Below are positions 1 to 7,299 of a DNA stretch of 40,714 nt, piece after piece. The translations under genes were made by a program, and so were the position numbers. Origin of the DNA: a bacterium (GTDB lineage: Bacteria > Margulisbacteria > Marinamargulisbacteria > JABGVJ01); the NCBI GenBank assembly GCA_018646105.1, contig JABGVJ010000056.1, positions 1 through 40,714 of the forward strand, read 5' to 3'. Each line of letters starts with the position of its first letter. Position 1 is the stretch's first letter. Below the pieces are notes generated by a model, which was not told the DNA's origin, did no database searches, and saw nothing but the letters and a program-made list of their open reading frames with translations.

Positions 1-44
1 TGAGCCGAAAGGTTCCAGGGGTTCGAATCCCTTGCTCTCCGCCA
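1..44 (+). tRNA. tRNA-Ser, 3' part (5' end outside window)
   Basis: The window opens inside a tRNA. Visible are the end of a long variable arm (1-16), a T arm (stem 17-21/29-33, loop TTCGAAT 22-28), the 3' acceptor strand GCTCTCC (34-40), a G discriminator (41) and an encoded CCA (42-44). A long variable arm with G73 points to serine rather than leucine (A73). The anticodon lies outside the window. A decayed full-length copy at 4486-4575 suggests this family carries UGA, but that is inference. Confidence 0.85.
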
Positions 45-139
45 TAAAATTTCCCCTCCAAAAAAATACGGCGTTAAAATCAGTTTCAAAATATATCGTT
101 ACGCGACAAACTTATTTAAAGCCTAAAAGAAAGTCATTA

Positions 140-3100
140 TTGAAAAAAATAATTTCATTAGCTATTGCAGATTTATCTATTGTGCCAGTTTCAAAAGGAT
201 TTTATGGGGGGATTTATTGTTCTAAAAATCCAGAACAACAACTATTTGCCAGCCCGACAATGCCTGGACCAGACAACCTTGCGCATGCCTTGTTTGGAGA
301 TCGTTTTACCTATTTTGATATTGTCCAGACAAATGATCCGGAAAAAATTAAGATAGATAGCTTAGAGCAGGTTGCGCAAGAAACAGAAATTTATGTTTTT
401 GTTTATAAATATATTCCTGAAACAGATGAAACTGTTTTGGAAAAAGAATTTAACCAACAAGCAGATAAATATGTGGTAATCCGTGAAAATGGTTTTGGGC
501 ATTATGAACAGTGTTTGCCAAATGATGGCGATATACCAGCTATTTCTGGATATAGCGCTCCAGAAGTAGCATATAGGACTTATGATGATGGAGAGGAAAC
601 AGATGAAGACGATTTGGATAGTCTGGATGATTGGACAGATAGTCCTGATGATGAAGCTACAATTCGGCAAAAAGCAAGTTACTATAAGCTAGACAAGAAG
701 AAGCTTGGTTCGATTATGGCTGGTTCTTGTTCATCAAATACCGAAATTTTGCCAACAGAAATAACAGGTAGTTCCCCTTTTGTATATTGTATGATGGTGC
801 CTTGGTTAGCTAGGCCGCAAGCACAAGGAGATATTAAACGTTTTGTGAGTACTTTATATCATGAGGCTTTTGTGGGAGAAGGTGTGGCTAGTCCAGAACA
901 AGAAGCAAAACAGCGTTTAGGGTTAGTGATTGGTTTTAACCGGCTGTATTCTATTGATGAGCGTAGAAATAGGTTAGTACAAAGATTGGTTGCGGCTGAA
1001 ACAGAAACAGGAATAAATTTAGCTAAAATTGGTTATTTTTGGCAATTACCCTGGACATATAAAGGAGAAGTTTTGACTTCTGATCAAGAAATGCAGGATA
1101 TGCAAAAATGGTTTAGGGCGTATCGTAAAAAGTTTCCTGTAGCTGCTAAAAAGTTTAGAAAAGAACAAGAAAAAGATTTGCGAAGACCAATTAAAAAGCG
1201 CCCTTCTTGTCGGCCTTATCGTGAAATTCGAGATGTTGTAAAAAATCATCCAAAAACTCAGGAAATGGTGAGGAAGTTACGAACTCAAAATTCAGGTCTT
1301 CAAGGTTTGTATTTACATTTTTGTGATGATGATACGGAATCTTTTAAGACTCGTGATGGGCTAGGTTTGTTGCGAGCTTCTGATATGAGATTTTCTCAAC
1401 TGAGTAGAGTAGGTAAACCATTACCTGATGTGCACGCTATGGGGTATCGGGTCGCTACTCAACGTTATCCACATCTGGCTTTATCAGTGCAATTAGATGA
1501 TCAGGTTAGGCGGGCTACAGCAAAGCATCTTCCTTTTGGAGTATATTATCCAGAACCTAATACGCAGGTGCGGGTATTAAATGGGAGTGATACGGTAATA
1601 GAAAATTTTAGTGAGGATAAAGAAGATTATACTTCTCCTCAAGAAATGCCTACATTAATGAAGCAGATTATGGCAAAGCGTAAACCTGCGGATGTAGATA
1701 GGCAGGCGTATATGCATGATCATTTTGTTTTTGGGCAAGATGGTTATATTTTGACTTGCGCGCCGAAGCGTATGGTAAACGATTTTTATAAAGGATCACA
1801 AAATTTTGGGGCTTTTTCTGAAGGACAAGATCGATTACTTTTAAGATGGTCGGAAGATATTGTGACTAAAATTAGATTGAAAACTAGACAATCGCATGTG
1901 AATTCTAGGAGCTGGGCTAGGAATGCTCTTAAGAATTTTGAATTAAGAGCTGTAACTAGTTTTTCTGATCAACAAGTGAGGCTAAACGAAAGTGAGGTGA
2001 GCACGCTTTTGATTTCTGCTATGTCAAAGCTATTTTCTGCTTATGATCCTACTGCCCGCGTGCAAAATGTACCTGGCCATAATTATATTGAAAAGTTACG
2101 TGCTGTGATTATTAATTATGAACAGGAAATAAAAAAAGGATTGAAATCTGAGAAGATCAGAAGCAAGAAATATAAAAATCCAGATTATGAGACAGTAATC
2201 AAAGCTATTAAGTCAGTAAATACCATTGAAAAACTAATGGAGATTATTGGACAATTTTTTACGCCAGAACATGTAGTCTCTATTCATGCAGCAGCTCAAG
2301 CAGCAGGCTTAGCTATCAAAGAAACTTTGGCCGCAAATTTATGTTTTGATTTTGATGCATTGATAGATAAATTAATAGAAGACAGTTTGGCAGAGGTATC
2401 CCCTACCCTGGAGTTAGCGGAATTATCAGATTTGAATAAAGCAGCATTTAGAGGCGATAAAAAACAAGTTTCAGACTTAGTTTTGAAAAATCGTGCTGCT
2501 GTTAATAGGCAAGTTACAGGGTCTTTTTTGCCTATTCATGCGGCAATTTATTATATGGCAGAGCATGGATATGTGGAGGGTTTGATAAAGCCTCTTTGTA
2601 CAAAAGATACGGTAGAAACCGAGCTTGCGAATCAGAAGTTTGTATTTAGTTTAATTCTAGAGCGGGTGGCGCAACCATATTTATTGATCAAAGAAGTTTT
2701 GCAGGCGTTATCTGATTTAGAGACGCCATTAGATGCAGAGGTTGGTCAGGGATTTTTGTGTTTGGCTAGAATTGCAACTTTGCAAGAACGGCAGAGTCCT
2801 TTAGTAGCTGCTGTCAGGTATCAACCAGCTAATCTGCAGTTTTTAGAATTTTTGATAACTAATTTAAAATATGATGTTAATTATGGTGGTTATACCAGGT
2901 ATGGTTCAGGTTGGACATATCCGGTTTTGCAAGCTATTGAGTTAATTGCGTTTGAGGTTGTTGAACTATTGAGTAGCCATCAGGTTAAATTTCAGGGATT
3001 AACAAATTCAGATCCGTTGTGTGACCATTCTAAAGAAAAAGCTTATGTTCAAACGCCTTTAATAGCTTGTGAGGATATTCGTAGCGCAGCTGATCGTTTG

Positions 3101-3832
3101 GAGATGGTAAGATTGTTATTAGAGAATGGAGCTTCTGCTAATGATGAAGATGATGATGAATTTATTCCATTAGCCCGCGCAGTTGAACGGGATGAAACAG
3201 AGTTAGCACTAATTCTTTTAGCTAATGGTGCTGATCCGAATCGTTGTGATTTTAATGGGTATCATCCTTTAGAACATGCTTTTGATTGTGGTAATGATCA
3301 AATAGCCTTGGCTTTATTTGAAGCCGGTGCTTCCTTGAAACCAGAAACTTTAACTCATCCGGAAGCAACTAGTACTGATTTGAGAAGAATTTATTGTCAG
3401 AGATATTTGAAGAGTGATACGGTGATGGTAGAAAAGTTTCAGAAGTCTGGTTTGGATTTAAATGGCGATGTGGATGAATGGGTTTTTTATGAAGATTATA
3501 GGCGTGTAAGTGCGGATAGTGATGATGAAAGTGTGGGTAGTGAATATGAAACTGTTGCTAACAAAGAACAACATGTATCAATACTGAAAATTTTGTATTT
3601 GGGTTCTTCTTGTTTTCTCGAATACGGGTCGGTTGAAGAACATGTTAAGCTAGGAGTATCTTTGGATTTGGATATGTTGAATTTAGCTATTGAACATGAA
3701 GATACTAGGCTGGCAAAATTAATTCATGAAAAAAGTCCGGAATTAGAAGTTTGTTTATCTATGGATTTTGATTTTGAGCGTTATGAAAAATATGGGTCTG
3801 AATTAAGGACTTTTCAGGCGCTTTGTTTATGA
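140..3832 (+). CDS. Giant ankyrin-repeat protein, putative host-directed effector
   Basis: About 1230 residues; I recognise no catalytic domain. The C-terminal third carries ankyrin-type repeats: a divergent one near residue 765, then clearer ones at about 982-1071 (for example LLLENGASAN, ILLANGADPN, ALFEAGASL). A very acidic stretch lies near residues 149-172 and a lysine/arginine-rich patch near 336-355. There is no obvious signal peptide or membrane segment. The start is uncertain: the frame is open back to a TTG at 32, inside the tRNA, which cannot be a real start. I chose TTG at 140 (reads MKKIISLAIADL); ATG at 260 is the next option. Neither has a good Shine-Dalgarno, so the gene may have lost its true 5' end at the tRNA junction. 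Its + strand is G-rich over C like the core genes. Ankyrin repeats mediate protein binding, and an effector role is inferred from the neighbourhood. Confidence 0.7.
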   Translation: MKKIISLAIADLSIVPVSKGFYGGIYCSKNPEQQLFASPTMPGPDNLAHALFGDRFTYFDIVQTNDPEKIKIDSLEQVAQETEIYVFVYKYIPETDETVLEKEFNQQADKYVVIRENGFGHYEQCLPNDGDIPAISGYSAPEVAYRTYDDGEETDEDDLDSLDDWTDSPDDEATIRQKASYYKLDKKKLGSIMAGSCSSNTEILPTEITGSSPFVYCMMVPWLARPQAQGDIKRFVSTLYHEAFVGEGVASPEQEAKQRLGLVIGFNRLYSIDERRNRLVQRLVAAETETGINLAKIGYFWQLPWTYKGEVLTSDQEMQDMQKWFRAYRKKFPVAAKKFRKEQEKDLRRPIKKRPSCRPYREIRDVVKNHPKTQEMVRKLRTQNSGLQGLYLHFCDDDTESFKTRDGLGLLRASDMRFSQLSRVGKPLPDVHAMGYRVATQRYPHLALSVQLDDQVRRATAKHLPFGVYYPEPNTQVRVLNGSDTVIENFSEDKEDYTSPQEMPTLMKQIMAKRKPADVDRQAYMHDHFVFGQDGYILTCAPKRMVNDFYKGSQNFGAFSEGQDRLLLRWSEDIVTKIRLKTRQSHVNSRSWARNALKNFELRAVTSFSDQQVRLNESEVSTLLISAMSKLFSAYDPTARVQNVPGHNYIEKLRAVIINYEQEIKKGLKSEKIRSKKYKNPDYETVIKAIKSVNTIEKLMEIIGQFFTPEHVVSIHAAAQAAGLAIKETLAANLCFDFDALIDKLIEDSLAEVSPTLELAELSDLNKAAFRGDKKQVSDLVLKNRAAVNRQVTGSFLPIHAAIYYMAEHGYVEGLIKPLCTKDTVETELANQKFVFSLILERVAQPYLLIKEVLQALSDLETPLDAEVGQGFLCLARIATLQERQSPLVAAVRYQPANLQFLEFLITNLKYDVNYGGYTRYGSGWTYPVLQAIELIAFEVVELLSSHQVKFQGLTNSDPLCDHSKEKAYVQTPLIACEDIRSAADRLEMVRLLLENGASANDEDDDEFIPLARAVERDETELALILLANGADPNRCDFNGYHPLEHAFDCGNDQIALALFEAGASLKPETLTHPEATSTDLRRIYCQRYLKSDTVMVEKFQKSGLDLNGDVDEWVFYEDYRRVSADSDDESVGSEYETVANKEQHVSILKILYLGSSCFLEYGSVEEHVKLGVSLDLDMLNLAIEHEDTRLAKLIHEKSPELEVCLSMDFDFERYEKYGSELRTFQALCL

Positions 3833-3886
3833 TTAACGGAGAGTTGGCTAAGATGATTTCAGGATTAATAAAGAATCTCAAATAAA

Positions 3887-4261
3887 ATGAACAATATGAA
3901 AAAAGAAGCAATTAATATTAAAGATAAATTTGGCAAGTTTTCCGAGCAATGGTCACCCAAAATTATTGCTCAAATGAACGATTACCATTTTAAACTTGCG
4001 CGCGTAAAAGGCTATTTTACCTGGCACGACCACAAAGATACCGATGAAGTGTTTTTAGTCATTAAAGGCGAACTCAGAATAGATTTTAAAGACGGAAGTG
4101 TAACCATACGTGAAGGAGAAATGTTTGTAGTTCCAAAAGGGGTTGAACATAAACCTTTCGCTGAAAAAGAATGTAAAATATTGATTGTCGAACCTGCCGG
4201 CACTGTAAATACTGGTGATGCAGGAGGAAATCAAACAACTGAAAATAATATCTGGATATAA
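3887..4261 (+). CDS. Small single-domain cupin protein
   Basis: A 124-residue protein with both cupin motifs. Motif 1 is HxHx4Ex6G (H47, H49, E54) and motif 2 is Gx5PxGx2H (P83, H88), so all four metal ligands are present. One cupin barrel fills most of the length and the C-terminal tail is short and polar. Small cupins of this kind bind a metal and a small molecule or act as sugar or auxin-like binding proteins; the substrate cannot be read from sequence. ATG at 3887 or ATG at 3896 could start it, and no strong ribosome site favours either. Its composition lacks the G-over-C bias of the ankyrin gene just upstream, so it looks like part of the later-acquired block. Confidence 0.85.
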   Translation: MNNMKKEAINIKDKFGKFSEQWSPKIIAQMNDYHFKLARVKGYFTWHDHKDTDEVFLVIKGELRIDFKDGSVTIREGEMFVVPKGVEHKPFAEKECKILIVEPAGTVNTGDAGGNQTTENNIWI

Positions 4262-4363
4262 AATATTGAGCTACTATATCGCTTAACAGCGACTATGTGG
4301 TTCCGGCTTTTATTCAAAATCCTCCTTAAAAAAATCGAAAGCTTTCAGTAACTTCTTACGCTT

Positions 4364-4376
4364 CGCCATAAAATTT
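4364..4376. repeat. 13-nt repeat of the tRNA-Ser end and its downstream flank
   Basis: The 13 nt CGCCATAAAATTT at 4364-4376 also occur at 40-52, where they span the last five bases of tRNA-Ser and eight bases beyond; both copies continue in a short C run. Direct repeats of a tRNA 3' end are the usual mark of site-specific integration, so 45-4363 (ankyrin gene plus cupin) could be an inserted segment. The match is short for AT-rich DNA and no integrase is visible. Confidence 0.4.
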
Positions 4377-4485
4377 TCCCATAAGCTAAAGATATCTTTT
4401 TACGGTTTTAGAGTTGTAGTTTTGGAATTCTATAAAAAAAACGGTGGCTTGTCTATCCTTAAATTTTTATGATAATATTGTGCTT

Positions 4486-4575
4486 GAAGAGCTGCTAGAT
4501 TTGTCAAAGGTGGTAGTTTTAAAAATTGTTGAGCCAAAAATAGTTCAAGGGATTTGAATTTTTTGCTCTCTGCCA
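4486..4575 (+). pseudogene. Decayed full-length tRNA-Ser copy
   Basis: Ninety bases align along the tRNA-Ser plan: 5' acceptor GAAGAGC (4486-4492) against GCTCTCT (4565-4571), an anticodon arm at 4513-4529, a long variable arm, a T arm and an end reading GCCA (4572-4575). Against the 3' part at 1-44, the last 46 bases differ mainly by C-to-T and G-to-A changes plus a 2-nt insertion: the T loop reads TTTGAAT and the T stem has lost its C residues. The anticodon position now reads TAA; I infer an original TGA. Weakened T and acceptor stems argue against function. The rest of the 4262-4596 gap holds no gene. Confidence 0.7.
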
Positions 4576-4596
4576 ATTGGAAAAAGAGGTGAAAAT

Positions 4597-5676
4597 ATGT
4601 TTAATAAACTTAGTATAAAAAATTTTAGAGGAATAGAAAAACTTGATATAGAAAACTTTAATAGAATCAATATTTTTGTTGGAGAAAATGGCATTGGTAA
4701 AACAAGTATTCTCGATGCAATATATGTTAGCATTAACCCGAATAATGCTTTATTAAGTTTTAAAACAAATCTTTTTAGACGTATTGATGATGCTGTTAAT
4801 AACCCTAATTTTTGGCGTACGTTTTTTTATAAGTTTTCTGAAAAAAACAAAATTTCCATATCTCTTTCTAACAAGTCAAAAGATAATAAGAGAAAAATTG
4901 AAATTAAACCTGTATATTCTGCACAAAAGCTAACCCTGCAACCTCAAGAGAATAAACAAAATGATTTTTTTTCAACTAGCCCTACAATAGAAGAAGAAAC
5001 GATATTAGGATTAAACTATGAATGCACTATTGGTGACAAAAAAATAACATCAGACATTACACAGAAAGACTCTAATTCGTTTCAATCAAAAGCTGATGAA
5101 AATTATCAAGAAAATTTAAATGGCAGCTATCTAAATAATCATACATTTTTAGATAATGATAATATAGCAAGTAAACTGAGTAATCTGATTGATAGAAAAA
5201 GAAAAAATGAACTTCTTGATTTATTGAAAAAGTTTAAATTGTCTATTTCAGATATTGTTCTTGATAAAAATAGAAAAATAAAAATTGATGATAACGGTTT
5301 TTCTGAACTGGTATATGCACATACCTATGGAGATGGTTTTGTTCGTGCTCTTCATATAATTTGTAATTTCATGGCTAATGATTCCGATGTTGTGCTTATT
5401 GATGAATTAGAAAATGGATTACATGTCTTTTCACAAAAATATGTTTGGGAATCTGTATTGAATTTACTTGAAACGCAAAATAATACTCAACTTTTTGCTA
5501 CAACGCATTCAATAGAAATGATTAAAAATCTTTACGAAGTTTTTAAAGAAAATAATAAAGAAAATTTATTATCTGTTTATCGCATGCAGAAAGATGAAAA
5601 TAACGTACTTAAAGTTATTCACTATAATTCAGAAGATCTTCAATATGTAATTGAACAAGACCAAGAAATACGATGA
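4597..5676 (+). CDS. AAA (AAA_15/AAA_21, OLD/RecF-like) ATPase of a putative defence pair
   Basis: A 359-residue ABC-like ATPase. The N-terminus has the typical 'LSIKNFRGIEKL' strand, then Walker A GENGIGKTS (29-37). A variable lysine/asparagine-rich middle (about 95-190) is followed by Walker B VVLIDELENG (about 264-273) and a switch histidine in TTHSIEM. This is the architecture of the ATPase partner of OLD, PARIS (AriA) and related anti-phage systems, in which the ATPase forms the sensor/scaffold. A good ribosome site (AGAGGTGA) precedes the ATG, which lies 21 nt after the tRNA-Ser remnant. Its stop overlaps the start of the next gene by 4 nt (ATGA), implying translational coupling. It is more A-rich than the core genes. 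The defence role is inferred; a housekeeping SMC-like role is less likely at this size. Confidence 0.8.
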   Translation: MFNKLSIKNFRGIEKLDIENFNRINIFVGENGIGKTSILDAIYVSINPNNALLSFKTNLFRRIDDAVNNPNFWRTFFYKFSEKNKISISLSNKSKDNKRKIEIKPVYSAQKLTLQPQENKQNDFFSTSPTIEEETILGLNYECTIGDKKITSDITQKDSNSFQSKADENYQENLNGSYLNNHTFLDNDNIASKLSNLIDRKRKNELLDLLKKFKLSISDIVLDKNRKIKIDDNGFSELVYAHTYGDGFVRALHIICNFMANDSDVVLIDELENGLHVFSQKYVWESVLNLLETQNNTQLFATTHSIEMIKNLYEVFKENNKENLLSVYRMQKDENNVLKVIHYNSEDLQYVIEQDQEIR

Positions 5677-6260
5677 CTTCTCATCAAGATATTGATACAC
5701 ACATAATAACTGAAAGTACATTTTCTGGCGTAGACAAAAAATTCTTAAATAAACTTTTAGAAACTAATAACATTAATAATATTGAGATTATTACTACTAA
5801 TGGATCTATTCACGACGTATTTAAATATCTTAATAGTGTACCAAAATTAAGATGGTATACAGATCAAAGTATTAAAAACTTATTAATCATTGTGGACACT
5901 GATGAAAATTTTAAAAATCGTCTGCAAGAAATAAAAAAAATAACTGATCGTTTAGAAAATATTACCGTAAAAATATTTCTTTTCCCAGATAATAAAAATC
6001 CAGGTAGCCTTGAAACTCTATTGTGGGATTTATTACCAGAAGATTCCAGCCTAAAAAAAGATTGTGTTAATCAATATTTTCAATGTCTTAATGACAAAAG
6101 TATCGATAATACAATGACTGAAAACAATAAATCAAAATCAAAATTTAGAGTTTTTATGGCCAGTCCTTATCCTGACAGATATGTCGATAGTATATTAGAT
6201 AAAATTGATTTCACTTCAGATAAATTAAAGAGTTTAATTAAGTTTATTAAACAAAGTTAA
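5673..6260 (+). CDS. DUF3226/TOPRIM-like partner of the upstream ATPase
   Basis: A 195-residue protein with TOPRIM-type landmarks: an N-terminal strand with a glutamate followed by a 'DKKFLNKLLE' helix (canonical form VEGxxDxxF), a DxD motif in LLIIVDTDEN, and the segment FPDNKNPGSLETLLWD, which resembles the signature of DUF3226 proteins. The start overlaps the ATPase stop by 4 nt. In OLD-like and PARIS systems the TOPRIM protein is the nuclease effector (AriB carries DUF4435), held by the ATPase until triggered. Here the first TOPRIM motif is degenerate (ITEST instead of VEG), so catalysis is uncertain. No other gene appears to belong to the operon. Confidence 0.7.
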   Translation: MTSHQDIDTHIITESTFSGVDKKFLNKLLETNNINNIEIITTNGSIHDVFKYLNSVPKLRWYTDQSIKNLLIIVDTDENFKNRLQEIKKITDRLENITVKIFLFPDNKNPGSLETLLWDLLPEDSSLKKDCVNQYFQCLNDKSIDNTMTENNKSKSKFRVFMASPYPDRYVDSILDKIDFTSDKLKSLIKFIKQS

Positions 6261-6287
6261 ATATTTTTCATTTTAAGAAATTTTTAG

Positions 6288-6488
6288 TTGGGTTATGCTA
6301 GTTATGAACTGTTTATCTTTGGCTTTGCAACCGGACTCGCCACCTTACTATTTCTAGGTACATCTGTCCTTTTACTATCTTTATTTAAAGCTACTGTACC
6401 CTTAATGCTGATCCATATATTGAATTTTATTGTAGGCGGTATCCTTATTTTATACGGATTTATCCGGCTGAAAGCATCCAGGGGTTAG
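6288..6488 (+). pseudogene. Remnant of a membrane transporter (LysE-like C-terminus)
   Basis: A 66-codon open stretch beginning at a TTG without a ribosome site. It encodes two hydrophobic segments (about residues 8-30 and 37-59) ending in GGILILYGFIRL plus a short basic tail, resembling the final two helices of LysE/RhtB-type exporters. The full family length is about 200 residues, so this is probably the 3' end of a broken gene rather than a complete small protein. A genuine two-helix small membrane protein cannot be excluded. It directly precedes the first 62-nt direct repeat. Confidence 0.4.
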
Positions 6489-6499
6489 GTGCCCCCATT

Positions 6500-6562
6500 C
6501 CAAAAACAAACACCTCATATCTGCTTGTAGATAAACCAAAATATGGATAAAATTTTACCAGT
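6500..6562. repeat. ~62-nt direct repeat, copy 1
   Basis: Near-identical to 8532-8593. Shared landmarks are CCAAAAACAAAC, ATATCTGCTTGTAGATAA and TTTACCAGT, with a few substitutions and one indel. This copy ends 8 nt before the HEAT-repeat gene and marks the left edge of duplicated unit A (repeat, cargo gene, PP2C). No transposase or terminal inverted repeat accompanies it. Confidence 0.8.
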
Positions 6563-6570
6563 GAAAACAA

Positions 6571-7299
6571 ATGAAAACTAAAAATCAAACCGCAAAAGAA
6601 AAAAGAGGATTTACAACAGACGCTGAAAATAAGCTCTTTGAAAATAAATCAGAAATTGAATTAATATCACTATTAAAATCTGATAATGCAAAAGATAGAA
6701 CTTCATCTGCGATAATTTTAGGACAAAAAAAATCAAAAAAAGCTATTCCTGCATTATGTAATCAGCTTAAAAATGAAAAATCTTTATATGCCAAAATAGC
6801 TATCTCCGAAGCACTAGGGAAAATAGGTAAACCTGCTATCCATGAATTAATACCTCTTTTGGGCGAAATTGGTAATAATCAACATAAGATTTTACCCAAG
6901 AAAAAATTTGATAAACGGAACTATCCATTACCAAGAGATATTATTGCCAGAACAATATGTAAAATTGGAGAAGGTGTTTTATTAGATTTAAATAATATTT
7001 TAATTAATGGAACTAAAAAACAAATCAGCGAGGTAATAGATGCTATTGGACATATATCTTTTTATTCGGGAAATAAAACCTCTTCTAAAATTTTAAAAAA
7101 AACGTTAAAAAAATATCAAGATGATGACGTTATAAGTTGGAAAATAATTAGAGCCTTAAGTGCTTTTCCAGATAAAGAAACTGAAACGATTTTATTAAAC
7201 ATTTTAAAAACAAATAAAAAACCGGCCTTAAAATGGGAAACCACGAGAAGTCTGAAATTCAAACAGTCTTCTGCACATCCCAAACAACCTGCACTGTAA
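6571..7299 (+). CDS. HEAT-repeat protein, probably 3'-truncated
   Basis: A 242-residue protein of HEAT/PBS-lyase-like helical repeats, for example SSAIILGQKKSKKAIPAL, AISEALGKIG and WKIIRALSAFPDKE. Such repeats form a curved scaffold for protein binding; no catalytic site is visible. The last repeat (WETTRSLKF) breaks off, and the final ~14 residues are read from DNA that is the antisense of the convergent PP2C gene's 3' end (overlap 7259-7299). The equivalent place in the second unit is a clean gene end. I infer that the HEAT gene was cut and fused to the PP2C segment. It starts right after the first 62-nt repeat with no strong ribosome site. Function unknown. Confidence 0.65.
   Translation: MKTKNQTAKEKRGFTTDAENKLFENKSEIELISLLKSDNAKDRTSSAIILGQKKSKKAIPALCNQLKNEKSLYAKIAISEALGKIGKPAIHELIPLLGEIGNNQHKILPKKKFDKRNYPLPRDIIARTICKIGEGVLLDLNNILINGTKKQISEVIDAIGHISFYSGNKTSSKILKKTLKKYQDDDVISWKIIRALSAFPDKETETILLNILKTNKKPALKWETTRSLKFKQSSAHPKQPAL

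Noticed and set aside
32-139. TTG at 32 as the start of the ankyrin gene
   Set aside because: It lies inside the tRNA-Ser T stem and acceptor boundary; translation starting in a tRNA is implausible.
3829-3885. 18-codon frame MINGELAKMISGLIKNLK overlapping the ankyrin gene stop
   Set aside because: It has an ATG overlapping the stop but is too short to support; it may be a leftover of a downstream gene or chance.
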